This document shows positions 14,246 through 22,393 of a stretch of 43,579 nt of DNA, one piece after another (the stretch's first letter is position 1; every line of letters begins with the position of its first letter). Source of the DNA: an uncultured Clostridium sp. (GTDB lineage: Bacteria; Bacillota; Clostridia; Clostridiales; Clostridiaceae); the NCBI RefSeq assembly GCF_900769625.1, contig NZ_CAAGHK010000092.1, positions 1 to 43,579 of the forward strand. The letters are read 5' to 3'. The position numbers and the translations under genes were made by a program. The notes under the pieces are model-generated. The model had not been told where the DNA came from. It made no database searches and saw only the letters and a list, made by a program, of their open reading frames with translations.

Positions 14246-15520
14246 TTATTCACCAAACTTTTTAAAATCTTTGCCAAGAATTATAATAACATCATAATTT
14301 CTGTACTCATCTTTATCATCTTTCTTGCTTTTATTTTTGATATTCATATCCTTCTGTATTGTCTTCAGCATGTTCTTATCATTAGTCATGATTACTGTTT
14401 TATCTGCAAGTTCAGTATTACCTGTATCAACCTTTGTATAACCTAGATTATTCATTTTTGTCTTTAACTCTGCTGCCAGTCCATTGATTTTTGTTCCATT
14501 CAATATCTTTATCTTTATGCTTCCTTTCGCTACACTGTTGTCTGAACTTCCTGAACCCCCAGAAGAACTGAGCTGTGAAAGAATATCATTATTTGAATTT
14601 TTATCAAATACTAGGAACGACTGTCCATTAATTGTTTTTGGAACTCCTGCTGCTGTCACCATTGAAATATCATCCTTACTTACAGTCATAAACTTCAATG
14701 CATATCTTATTATTGAAAATGGTGACATATTTGTTTCTACATTGTCCCCTATAGCTGACATTATTTTGGGTGCTCTGAAAATTATCAGCGGACTTTTGCA
14801 CTTATCAATAACTTTTGATATAAATTTCTGCTGATTCTGAATTCTATCTAAATCACCATTGGCAAACCCGCTGCCATCATTGTTCTTCCTCCATCTGAAG
14901 AACTCCTGTGCCTTCTGTCCATCAAGTTTTACAGTTTCTCCAGCCTTGAAGTTTATATGAAGATTCTGACCTTCATCATCATAAATCATATTTCTTTCGA
15001 TTTCCATCTTTACTCCGCCAATAGCATCTACTATGTCAATAAAAGCATTGTAATCTATTTTGACCATATAATTTATGTTTATATTGAGAAGATTTTCAAC
15101 TTCACTTTTAATCTTCGAATATCCGCCTATTGCAAAAGCTGAATTAATCTTCACACTGTTACTGCCATTCTTTATAAGGGTATCTCTTGGTACAGATACA
15201 GTCATTATCTTGTCTGTCTTTGGATTATAGTTTACTACCATTATGGTATCTGTACGCTTTATTGAATCATTATCTTCCTGACTCGGATCGCCGATATCCA
15301 TTCCTAGAAGAAGAATATTTACAGGCTGATTATATGATGGAGCTGATGCTTCTGGCATTGACCTGCTTCCTACTTGAAAAAGAGCAATAAACCCACACAT
15401 TATTGAAAATACTACAAAAGTCAGAAAAAGCGATACAATTGCCAGGACTGATCTTTCAATTTTATTTGTTCCATCACTGTTCTTCCTGGATCTTCTACTT
15501 TTACTTCCTATTCTCCCCAT
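14246..15520 (-). CDS. LytR-CpsA-Psr family protein
   Basis: LCP proteins attach teichoic acids or other glycopolymers from undecaprenyl-phosphate carriers to peptidoglycan. The 424-residue product has a basic cytoplasmic head (MGRIGSKSRRSRK), one membrane helix (about 28-50), an LCP domain (about 68-220) with the conserved NILLLGMD start and DTIMVVNYNP and VSVPRDT core motifs, and a C-terminal LytR_C-type domain (about 330-400, KIKILNGTKINGLA). It sits downstream of yqeK across a long gap, in the neighbourhood where lytR-type genes are commonly found in Clostridium. No rsfS/iojap gene follows it. Confidence 0.9.
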   Translation of the reverse strand: MGRIGSKSRRSRKNSDGTNKIERSVLAIVSLFLTFVVFSIMCGFIALFQVGSRSMPEASAPSYNQPVNILLLGMDIGDPSQEDNDSIKRTDTIMVVNYNPKTDKIMTVSVPRDTLIKNGSNSVKINSAFAIGGYSKIKSEVENLLNININYMVKIDYNAFIDIVDAIGGVKMEIERNMIYDDEGQNLHINFKAGETVKLDGQKAQEFFRWRKNNDGSGFANGDLDRIQNQQKFISKVIDKCKSPLIIFRAPKIMSAIGDNVETNMSPFSIIRYALKFMTVSKDDISMVTAAGVPKTINGQSFLVFDKNSNNDILSQLSSSGGSGSSDNSVAKGSIKIKILNGTKINGLAAELKTKMNNLGYTKVDTGNTELADKTVIMTNDKNMLKTIQKDMNIKNKSKKDDKDEYRNYDVIIILGKDFKKFGE

Positions 15521-16007
15521 TATTTCACCTCATTACTGTAATTCATATCAGAAAAATTTTCGAGTTACAGCATATACTTCAATTGACAGTTAAGGATTAA
15601 ATCTTTACAGATTTCTTTATTTAATGAAAACTTACTATATAGAACTTATATGAAATATTTATAAATTATTTCAATAATGCACTTATAAAATTATTAAAAT
15701 ATAATCACATTAATTACTAATAAATCTGCATAAATACATCCATTTCTTCATACTGTATATATATTCTATCACAAATATCACTCTGCTAAATGTTTATAAG
15801 GAATTCTTTATTATACTTTAGATAAATGTTATTTTTATTTAAGATTTTATTAATAATATCTGGTAATTTTCAAATTTATTCAGTATGAGTTCTCTGCTTT
15901 TTATACTTGCTGACAAGTTTTTTCGACACATTTATTTATATACTATATGTGTAGCCTTACATGTACATTTGCAAGCTTAATTTCATATATAATTTATAGT
16001 TTTACGC
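15521..16007. other. 487-bp AT-rich intergenic region
   Basis: Between the LCP gene and yqeK. No ORF with a good ribosome binding site, no long hairpin and no known leader RNA is recognised. A possible minus-strand promoter for the LCP gene is TTGAAA (15669-15674), 18 bp, TATAAG (15645-15650). A short CAATTGACAGTTAA tract at about 15582 belongs to the dispersed intergenic repeats noted elsewhere in the window. Confidence 0.4.
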
Positions 16008-16571
16008 TTATTTGAAGAGAAAATAATTTCTAGCTTTTATTGTATTTTCATCTATCAATAAATCCTTGCTTAACAGAAATTGAATACTATGAGTGAGTCC
16101 TGTGTAAACCCCCTTATCAAGGTCTTTAAATGTTACTTCTCTTATCTCTTCTAAGCCTGGAAAACTCCTGCCTGGTTCAATCATATCAGCAATATAAATT
16201 ATTTTTGTAAGGACAGACATATCTTCCTTTCCTGTTGTATGCCATCTTACAGCATCAAGTATTTCCTCATCTGTTATTGCAAGCTTTTCTTCTGCAACGA
16301 TTGGTGCAATGATACTGTGCCACAAATTCATATTTTCCTTTTCAACATCTGATAATATTATGTTATTATCCTCTATTACTTCCATCATTTCTTCTCTGCT
16401 TAAATTTTTAGCAATATCATGAGCAAGAGCCGCAATTTCAGCTTTTTCTCTTGATACTCCATTTAATTCCGCAAGTTCTATAGCTGTTTCGCACACTCCT
16501 AATGTATGATTATACCTGCTTTCCTTTAGATTTTCTTTTAAATATTCTTTTATTTCTTTAACTGATAACAA
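16008..16571 (-). CDS. yqeK: YqeK, HD-domain symmetrical Ap4A hydrolase
   Basis: HD-superfamily metal hydrolase of 187 residues; characterised YqeK proteins cleave diadenosine tetraphosphate into two ADP. Metal ligands are visible: His22 (YNHTLGV), the His51-Asp52 doublet (ALAHDIAK), later His residues (WHSIIAP and RWHTTGKEDM) and Asp in YIADMIEPGR. Start is TTG at 16569-16571, with GGAGGGTTTAAG giving seven bases of spacing. It is 69 bp downstream of nadD in the same orientation, as in most Firmicutes. The order nadD-yqeK-rsfS is broken afterwards. Confidence 0.9.
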   Translation of the reverse strand: MLSVKEIKEYLKENLKESRYNHTLGVCETAIELAELNGVSREKAEIAALAHDIAKNLSREEMMEVIEDNNIILSDVEKENMNLWHSIIAPIVAEEKLAITDEEILDAVRWHTTGKEDMSVLTKIIYIADMIEPGRSFPGLEEIREVTFKDLDKGVYTGLTHSIQFLLSKDLLIDENTIKARNYFLFK

Positions 16572-16640
16572 CTTAAACCCTCCAGCACTTATAATTTATT
16601 CTCTTTACAAATTAATTTCTTATCTACTAATTTTAAAAAG

Positions 16641-17246
16641 CTAATCTTTATATAAATTATTTTCTATTATAAATTTATTTACTCTTTCAGGCACTAAAAA
16701 ATCAATTCTTCTGCCGCTTTTTACTCTTTCTCTTATATCAGTAGATGATATTTCCAGCTGCTTTAATTCTAATATTATAATATTGCAGTCATATTTCTTT
16801 TCAACTTCTTCTTTCTTTTTTCTAAGGCTTTCATCATCAAATCCACCTCTCGAAAAAACAACAAAAGTGCACAGTGAAAATATTTTTGATACTTCTTTCC
16901 ACTTATCAATGCTCAAAATACAGTCCGCACCTGTAATAAAGAAAATTTCACAGCTTTCATCAAAGCTTTTTTCTAGATACTCCAATGTCTCGTAAGTAAA
17001 GCTTATTCCCTGCTTTTCAATTTCATAATCTGAAACATCAAACTCAGCATACGATTCTGTCGCCATCTTTACCATTTCATAGCGCAGCATGGGATCTGTA
17101 ACTTTATTGCCAACTTTAAATGGTTGTATTCCTGCAGGCATAAAAATAACTTTATCTAGATTTAACTGTTTTTCAGCTTCATAAGCTATATATAAATGAG
17201 CATTATGAACAGGATCAAAAGTGCCTCCAATTATGCCAATCTTCAT
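16641..17246 (-). CDS. nadD: Nicotinate-nucleotide adenylyltransferase NadD
   Basis: Transfers AMP from ATP to nicotinate mononucleotide to give deamido-NAD in NAD synthesis. The 201-residue protein begins with the nucleotidyltransferase motif GGTFDPVHNAHL (residues 8-19, HxGH-type active site) and contains the second motif ISSTDIRERV near residue 165, which binds ATP phosphates. GAGGAG precedes the ATG. Downstream is yqeK; upstream is yhbY across a 277-bp gap with a terminator, so nadD-yqeK form their own unit. Confidence 0.95.
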   Translation of the reverse strand: MKIGIIGGTFDPVHNAHLYIAYEAEKQLNLDKVIFMPAGIQPFKVGNKVTDPMLRYEMVKMATESYAEFDVSDYEIEKQGISFTYETLEYLEKSFDESCEIFFITGADCILSIDKWKEVSKIFSLCTFVVFSRGGFDDESLRKKKEEVEKKYDCNIIILELKQLEISSTDIRERVKSGRRIDFLVPERVNKFIIENNLYKD

Positions 17247-17363
17247 CTTATACTCCTCACTCTATATTAAATTTCACATGTAATATTATTATATCATTTC
17301 TTGTAAAATTCTATATATAATTTATCATATATATATTTCAATTAACAATTGACAATTTTGGTG

Positions 17364-17385
17364 AAAATCCTTAGAGGATTTTTTT
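17364..17385 (+). terminator. Orphan intrinsic terminator on the plus strand
   Basis: AAAATCCT (17364-17371), loop TAG, AGGATTTT (17375-17382) and further Ts form a compact hairpin with a U-tail. No plus-strand gene lies upstream, so it may end an antisense transcript or be part of a dispersed repeat. Confidence 0.45.
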
Positions 17386-17479
17386 ATTACTATGTAGACT
17401 ATTTATTAGAACACATATATATTTAAAAGTTGCTGCTTAAAGCTGTGCCTCATAAAAATAAATTTAACTAAATTAAAAA

Positions 17480-17506
17480 GAATACAGCACAAATCATGCT
17501 GTATTC
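17480..17506 (-). terminator. Terminator of yhbY
   Basis: GAATACAGCA (17480-17489) and TGCTGTATTC (17497-17506) form a perfect 10-bp stem with a 7-nt loop. On the minus strand it lies 17 bp after the yhbY stop and is followed by TTTTTAATTT. Confidence 0.85.
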
Positions 17507-17523
17507 TTCATACTTAACGTATA

Positions 17524-17826
17524 TTACTTTGTAGGTAATTCGATTTTTCTCTTTTTAAGATTGCTTGACTGTTTGTATAAAACAATCTTGTTTCCGATTG
17601 CTTGAACACCTTCACATTTGATTGCCTGACATATCATATCAGAAGCTTCTCTTGTTCCTAATCCACTGTTTTCTAAAACCTTTATCTTGATTAATTCCCT
17701 TGCTTCTAAAGCCTGACTAACCTGAATTAAGAAGTTTTCTTCAATTCCGCCTTTACCTATTTGAAATATTGGTGTTAATGTTGCTCCTAAATTTCTTAAA
17801 AAAGCTCTTTGTTTTGTTGTTATCAT
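17524..17826 (-). CDS. yhbY: YhbY/CRS1-YhbY domain RNA-binding protein
   Basis: A 100-residue protein of the YhbY (CRM domain) family, associated with 50S ribosome precursors. It begins TTKQRAFLRNLGATL and carries the family core GKGGIEENFL (residues 23-32), ELIKIKVLEN, then EASDMICQAI and GNKIVLYKQS near the end. It has a basic C-terminus (KKRKIELPTK). GGAGG precedes the ATG. It sits downstream of obg, as in other Firmicutes, with a 247-bp spacer rich in dispersed repeats. Confidence 0.9.
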   Translation of the reverse strand: MITTKQRAFLRNLGATLTPIFQIGKGGIEENFLIQVSQALEARELIKIKVLENSGLGTREASDMICQAIKCEGVQAIGNKIVLYKQSSNLKKRKIELPTK

Positions 17827-17879
17827 TTTAATTTCCTCCTAAAATTGCTTGTTCGTCTATGCATTATTTATCCCTGGGG

Positions 17880-18072
17880 GACTTGTCAATTGACAGTTTA
17901 GAATTGACAATTATTTTCAGTTAACAGCTAAAAATCGACAATTACTTTTACAGCTGACTATTACCAGCCATAAACAAAATCTTAGATTTTCTTTATCCTT
18001 CAAAATAAATTTTCAAAACAGCTGCGCTATTTTTTCATTCATTGACAATTGTCCCATGTCAATTGTCAATTG
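17880..18072. repeat. Dispersed palindromic intergenic repeat tract
   Basis: The yhbY-obg spacer contains several tandem or inverted TCAATTGACA and TTGTCAATTGAC-like units, for example around 17884-17896, 17902-17913 and 18041-18072, where 18055-18072 reads CATGTCAATTGTCAATTG. The same motif recurs in other spacers of the window (17343-17356, 15582, 25099-25113, 31320-31329), which marks it as a dispersed family. Confidence 0.6.
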
Positions 18073-18073
18073 A

Positions 18074-19363
18074 CTAAAGGATGTATTCAAATTCAAAATC
18101 ATTTAATCTCATGAAGTCTCCATCTTTGATTCCCATTTCTCTTACTTCATCAAAAATTCCCTTATTTCTAAGAACTTTGTGGAAGTATCTTAGTGAATCA
18201 GCATCATTTACGTTAACAGCATGTAATAATCTATCAACAAATGTTCCTTCAACAACATATGTCTTAGTTCCTTCTTCATTATCTTCAACAGTAATTTCGT
18301 AAGTGAACTTTCTTTCTTCCGGAATATATCTTTCATCCTCAGCTATTTCTAATTCTTTTATTGGAATTTCCTTAAGCATTCTTGCTGCTTCTTTCATTAC
18401 AGCATCTACACCTTCATTTGTAGCAGCAGACATCTTGAATACTTTAGTATATCCTAATTCTTCAACTTTCTTCTTGAAATCTTCATATATGCTTTCATCA
18501 TAAAGCATATCAGCCTTATTTGCTACAACTATTTGTGGTCTATCCCAAAGCTTAACTGAGTATTTCTTTAACTCTTCATTGATTTTTACAAAATCATCAA
18601 ACGGTTCTCTTCCTTCAACACCTGAAATATCAACTACATGAATTAATAATCTTGTTCTCTCAATGTGTCTTAAGAATTGAATTCCAAGACCAACACCTTC
18701 AGCTGCTCCTTCGATTATACCTGGAATATCTGCCATAATAAATGGTTCTATTCCATTAACTGCAACAACACCTAAGTTTGGTTTTAATGTTGTAAAGTGA
18801 TAGTTTGCTATCTTTGGTTTTGCCTTTGTAGTCATTGAAAGTAATGTTGACTTACCTACGTTAGGGAACCCTAATAATCCTACGTCAGCAAGTAATTTTA
18901 ATTCAAGAGTTACATTTAATTCAGCTCCTGGCATTCCTGGCTCAGCATAATGTGGTGCCTGCTTTGTTGCAGTCGCAAACTTAGTATTACCTTTACCACC
19001 TTTACCACCTTTTAATAGCACTAATTCTTCGTCTTTATGAGACATATCAGCAATTATCTTGTTGCTTTCAGCTTCTCTTATGATTGTTCCCATTGGCACC
19101 TTGATTATAAGATCTTGACCATCTTTACCGTAACATTTTGATCCGCTTCCGTTACCACCACATTCAGCTATAAATTTCTTTTTATATTTGAAGTCTAAAA
19201 GTGTAGTGATTCCTGTATCAACTTTGAAGATAATACTTCCACCTTTTCCTCCGTCTCCACCGTCTGGACCTCCAAGTGGAACGTATTTTTCTCTTCTGAA
19301 AGTAATGGCACCATCTCCACCGTTTCCTGATTTAATAAAAATCTTGGCCTTATCTATAAACAT
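18074..19363 (-). CDS. obg: Obg GTPase
   Basis: Essential P-loop GTPase involved in late 50S ribosome assembly, stress response and, in Bacillus, sporulation. The 429-residue product has the glycine-rich Obg fold (1-158, with repeated GGDGG and GGKGG turns), a G domain with GFPNVGKST (G1, about 165-173), DIPG (G3, about 213) and NKAD (G4, about 283), and a C-terminal OCT domain (about 350-429). AGGAG precedes the ATG. It is downstream of the rplU-prp-rpmA unit, separated from it by a terminator and a palindromic element. Confidence 0.95.
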   Translation of the reverse strand: MFIDKAKIFIKSGNGGDGAITFRREKYVPLGGPDGGDGGKGGSIIFKVDTGITTLLDFKYKKKFIAECGGNGSGSKCYGKDGQDLIIKVPMGTIIREAESNKIIADMSHKDEELVLLKGGKGGKGNTKFATATKQAPHYAEPGMPGAELNVTLELKLLADVGLLGFPNVGKSTLLSMTTKAKPKIANYHFTTLKPNLGVVAVNGIEPFIMADIPGIIEGAAEGVGLGIQFLRHIERTRLLIHVVDISGVEGREPFDDFVKINEELKKYSVKLWDRPQIVVANKADMLYDESIYEDFKKKVEELGYTKVFKMSAATNEGVDAVMKEAARMLKEIPIKELEIAEDERYIPEERKFTYEITVEDNEEGTKTYVVEGTFVDRLLHAVNVNDADSLRYFHKVLRNKGIFDEVREMGIKDGDFMRLNDFEFEYIL

Positions 19364-19589
19364 ATATACTCATCTCCTAACTAACGCTCTTAAATTTTAA
19401 TCTTATGGTTTTAAGAATTCTATTACTATTCTTATCCTTAACAAATTACAGATTTGTATTCATTATGTATCACATTAATTTTAATACTTTATTCTGCTTT
19501 TACCAGCTTTAAATCATAATATAAAACTGCTGTTATTCGTTAAATATATCATAAATTATATAAAATAATAATATGCTCCATATTATAAA

Positions 19590-19656
19590 GCACAATGCAC
19601 AACTCACAACAAACGCATTAATAAGTTATTTTCAACTTATGAACTGTGCATTGTGC
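19590..19656. repeat. 67-bp palindromic intergenic element
   Basis: GCACAATGCACA (19590-19601) and its complement TGTGCATTGTGC (19645-19656) form 12-bp terminal arms. Inside, AATAAGTT and AACTTAT can pair as a second stem. It has no coding capacity and no flanking target duplication that I can identify, so it resembles a REP or MITE-like unit rather than an insertion sequence. Confidence 0.6.
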
Positions 19657-19674
19657 ATTAAATCAACATTTAAA

Positions 19675-19700
19675 AAAGCACTCTTGACTAAGAGTGCTTT
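19675..19700 (-). terminator. Terminator of rplU-prp-rpmA
   Basis: AAAGCACTCTT (19675-19685) and AAGAGTGCTTT (19690-19700) form a perfect 11-bp stem with a 4-nt loop. On the minus strand it lies 12 bp after the rpmA stop and is followed by a T run. Confidence 0.9.
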
Positions 19701-19711
19701 ATTTCAAAAAA

Positions 19712-20011
19712 TTATTCAGCTATTGCTTCAACGTTTACTGGGTAAACACTTGCTTTCTTCTTATCTCTACCAAGTCTTTCGAATCTAACAACTCCATCGA
19801 TCTTAGCGAATAAAGTATCGTCTTTACCTTTTCCAACATTTTCACCTGGGTGAATCTTAGTACCTCTTTGTCTTACAAGTATGTTTCCAGCAAGAACAAA
19901 TTGTCCGTCAGCAGATTTAACTCCTAATCTCTTTGATTCAGAGTCTCTACCGTTCTTAGTACTACCAACTCCCTTTTTGTGAGCGAATAATTGAAGGTTC
20001 ATAATTAGCAT
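19712..20011 (-). CDS. rpmA: 50S ribosomal protein L27 with Prp-cleaved leader
   Basis: L27, 99 residues, sits near the peptidyl transferase centre. The N-terminus MLIMNLQLF-AHKKG contains the NLQLF/A extension characteristic of Firmicutes, which the Prp protease removes to expose the functional end; cleavage would be after Phe9. The following GVGSTKNGRDSESKRLGVK and GNILVRQRGTKIHPG are the conserved core. The GGAGGTG ribosome binding site is formed by the last codons of prp. The prp gene lies directly upstream. Confidence 0.97.
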   Translation of the reverse strand: MLIMNLQLFAHKKGVGSTKNGRDSESKRLGVKSADGQFVLAGNILVRQRGTKIHPGENVGKGKDDTLFAKIDGVVRFERLGRDKKKASVYPVNVEAIAE

Positions 20012-20015
20012 GTGA

Positions 20016-20402
20016 CTACACCTCCTCTTTTATTAAAGTTATATATTCCATACGTTTCTTTTTTCCAACTAATGCATCGAAACCTAAAATGACACTTTCC
20101 AGGCTCTTCTCAAAAGTTTTTAGTAAAACTTGAGTTTCTTCTATTTCTTCAGAATTAAAATTCTGAAGATCAATATTTAAGTATCCATCTTTCATTTCGT
20201 ATGTACAATTAAGCTTTAACACTTCATCAATACCAATGATTACACTCTGAGATAAAACTGCAACACTGTTACAAATTAAATCAAATGCTTCTCCTACAAG
20301 AGCAGAATCAGTTGAAAAATCTCTACCATCAGATAATGCGTGACCATTTACTACGAAACCAATGATTTTATTACTTTTTTCTCTAATTTTTACTTTAACC
20401 AT
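20016..20402 (-). CDS. prp: Ribosomal-processing cysteine protease Prp
   Basis: Prp (formerly YsxB) cleaves the N-terminal extension of L27 in Firmicutes. The 128-residue protein contains the catalytic His in VNGHALSDG (about residue 21) and the catalytic Cys in DLICNSVAVLSQ (about residue 45); family members usually have GHA and a Cys about 10-25 residues later in this arrangement. Here the stretch between them (SDGRDFSTDSALVGEAF) is a little longer than the common GHAxYAxxGxDIVCAAVS form. It lies between rplU and rpmA, 4 bp from the latter, as in most Firmicutes. Confidence 0.9.
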   Translation of the reverse strand: MVKVKIREKSNKIIGFVVNGHALSDGRDFSTDSALVGEAFDLICNSVAVLSQSVIIGIDEVLKLNCTYEMKDGYLNIDLQNFNSEEIEETQVLLKTFEKSLESVILGFDALVGKKKRMEYITLIKEEV

Positions 20403-20406
20403 AATA

Positions 20407-20718
20407 TTAAGCTTCTATCTTTTCGATAACTAACTTAGTGTAAGGTTGTCTGTGTCCATTCTTTCTTCTATAGTCTTTCTTAGCTTTATACTTGAAAACT
20501 ATAACCTTCTTAGCCTTACCTTGAGCTGCAACCTTAGCTACAACTTTAGCACCTTCAACAACTGGAGCACCAACTTTGATGCCTGCATCAGTTCCTACTG
20601 CTAATACTTCATTTAATTCAACTGTAGAATCAACTTCAGCGTTTAATTTTTCAACGAATATTACGTCTCCTTCTTGAACTCTGTATTGTTTTCCACCTGT
20701 TTTTAATACTGCGTACAT
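20407..20718 (-). CDS. rplU: 50S ribosomal protein L21
   Basis: The 103-residue product is a standard L21: MYAVLKTGGKQYRVQEGD at the start, a central beta-rich region, and the conserved end FKYKAKKDYRRKNGHRQPYT that contacts 23S rRNA. It is the first gene of the rplU-prp-rpmA operon and is preceded by a structured leader (20719-20816). The GGAGG site is nine bases upstream of the ATG. The spacing to prp is only 4 bp. Confidence 0.97.
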   Translation of the reverse strand: MYAVLKTGGKQYRVQEGDVIFVEKLNAEVDSTVELNEVLAVGTDAGIKVGAPVVEGAKVVAKVAAQGKAKKVIVFKYKAKKDYRRKNGHRQPYTKLVIEKIEA

Positions 20719-20798
20719 TAAAACACCTCCTCATAACGGTCTCGCCACTTTTGGTACAAAGATTTGACTTTGTTTTACTTAAAACCTTACGTGTGCGG
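20719..20798 (-). ncRNA. Ribosomal protein L21 leader RNA
   Basis: The minus-strand leader contains ACCGCACACGTAAGGT, an AAGTAAAACAAAGTC stretch, then GTGGCGAGACCGTTATGAGG just before the start codon. This arrangement matches what I know of the Firmicutes L21 leader, thought to bind L21 and regulate the operon. Recognition is from memory of conserved motifs; no covariance model was run. Confidence 0.65.
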
Positions 20799-20810
20799 TT
20801 TACAAAATTC

Positions 20811-20839
20811 AGAATAACACATTTATCGAATTTTGTAAA
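20811..20839 (-). promoter_or_regulatory. Promoter of the rplU operon
   Basis: On the minus strand -35 TTTACA (20834-20839), a 17-bp spacer and -10 TATTCT (20811-20816). The -35 lies inside one arm of a perfect 12-bp inverted repeat (20799-20810 and 20828-20839), the other arm being at the beginning of the leader transcript. Confidence 0.6.
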
Positions 20840-20846
20840 GATATTT

Positions 20847-22295
20847 TTAAGCTTTTTCTATTTGTGTAATTCTTAATTTTTCTAAACTTTCTTTTTGTGC
20901 ATGAAACAAAAGTGGTTCAATTCTATATCCTTCAATTCCATCAACATAATCAAGGTATATTTCCTTATCTAGACCATCAATTTCCTTTAAAAAATTAAAA
21001 ATATCTTCTTTTACCCTATATCTATAGACACTGTCTATCTCAATTTTGAAAGCATCAATAGCATTTGCCTCTTTCATTCTGATTATCTCATTTTTCAGCA
21101 GACCCTCAATGTATGATAATTTGAGAATAATTCCTCTGCCTTTGCATCTTGAGCATTCTTCTTCCATATATTCATAAATACTTTTTCCTTGTCTTCTTCT
21201 TGCAATCTGCACAAGGTCAAGTTCTGTAAAAGGAAAAATTTTAATATTTCCTTTATCTTCTTTCAAGCTTTTATTCAATTCAGACATTACAAGTTCTCGC
21301 TGTTTTCTGTCTCTCATATCAATAAAATCAATGACAATTATTCCACTTAAATTTCTAAGCTTTATTTGTTTACCAATTTCTTTTGCTGCTTCCATATTGG
21401 TTTCTAAAATCGTCTTATTAAAATTTCTCTCTTTAATATTTTTCCCACTGTTAACATCAATGACATACATTGCTTCTGTCCTATCTATAACTATATATCC
21501 ACCGCAATGAAGATTAACTTTATTATGTCTTAATTTAATAAGCTCTTTTTCTATTCCATAACAGTCAAAAAGATTTCTTGCGCCATTATATCTTTCAACT
21601 TTAACGCCATTCTCTACATTGACAGATTTAATAATTTTCTCAAAATCAGTATCATTATCTACAAATATCTTAGTATTTTCATCATTATATGAATTTCTCA
21701 AGAATCTGTTTAAAGTTGGATCTTCTCCATAAAGCTTTTTCAGCTCAGTTGAATGTTTCATCTGTCTTTTGATAACTTCAAACTCTGCATAAAGCATATC
21801 TATCTCTTTTTGAAGAACTTCAACATCTACATTTATTCCTTCAGTTCTTAAAGTAATGCTCACATCATCATACTGCTTTAACTTTTCGGAAAGTTCTTTT
21901 TTACGTGCTTCATCAGTTATTCTCTTTGAAAAGTTAATTCCATTCTTATAACAGTTTAATACAACATACTTTCCAGGAAGAGAAACCTTATGAGTGAGCT
22001 TTGCACCCTTATCATTAATAGGCTCTTTCACAACCTCTACAAGAATATCATCACCCTTTTTAATATTCATTACTTTAAGATCATCACTGTAATACATATA
22101 TCCTTCTTTAGCCAGCCCCAAATCAACAAATATCGAATTAATCGCTGGAAGTATATTCTTTATTCTTGCCTTGTAAATTTCACCTATTATCGGCTGATTA
22201 TTCTGTTCTTCAACAATGCTTTCAACAAGTTCATTATTTAATTTTACTGCAATTCTTAAGATATTTTCTCTTCTTTCAATAAAAATTTCCTTCAC
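20847..22295 (-). CDS. rng: Ribonuclease E/G family protein
   Basis: Endoribonuclease of the RNase E/G family, 482 residues. The N-terminal S1 domain (about 37-120, from QPIIGEIYKARI) is followed by the catalytic DNase I-like domain, with IIVIDFIDMRD (about 327) holding metal-binding Asp residues, and by ARRRQGKSIYEYMEEECSRCKGRG, containing the CxxC Zn-link. It lacks a C-terminal degradosome scaffold, so it is RNase G-like. Start is GTG at 22293-22295 after AGGATGTG. It follows the radical SAM pair, as commonly in Clostridium, and may act in rRNA maturation. Confidence 0.9.
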   Translation of the reverse strand: MKEIFIERRENILRIAVKLNNELVESIVEEQNNQPIIGEIYKARIKNILPAINSIFVDLGLAKEGYMYYSDDLKVMNIKKGDDILVEVVKEPINDKGAKLTHKVSLPGKYVVLNCYKNGINFSKRITDEARKKELSEKLKQYDDVSITLRTEGINVDVEVLQKEIDMLYAEFEVIKRQMKHSTELKKLYGEDPTLNRFLRNSYNDENTKIFVDNDTDFEKIIKSVNVENGVKVERYNGARNLFDCYGIEKELIKLRHNKVNLHCGGYIVIDRTEAMYVIDVNSGKNIKERNFNKTILETNMEAAKEIGKQIKLRNLSGIIVIDFIDMRDRKQRELVMSELNKSLKEDKGNIKIFPFTELDLVQIARRRQGKSIYEYMEEECSRCKGRGIILKLSYIEGLLKNEIIRMKEANAIDAFKIEIDSVYRYRVKEDIFNFLKEIDGLDKEIYLDYVDGIEGYRIEPLLFHAQKESLEKLRITQIEKA

Positions 22296-22393
22296 AATAA
22301 CACATCCTAAAAAACTGGCTGCTACATTTTAAATAAAATCTGCAACAGCATAATTATATCCATTCAAAGATCTAACAACTAACTGTTAATTAA

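Larger units (their letters stand above)
19364..19711. other. 348-bp intergenic region with palindromic element
   Basis: This space between obg and rpmA holds an AT-rich stretch (19400-19586) that presumably contains the obg promoter, a perfect 12-bp inverted repeat at 19590-19601 and 19645-19656 enclosing a smaller hairpin, and the rpmA terminator (19675-19700). No ORF is supported. Confidence 0.55.

Noticed and set aside
18081..18503. Plus-strand ORFs opposite obg
   Set aside because: They are antisense shadows of the GTPase reading frame without ribosome binding sites.
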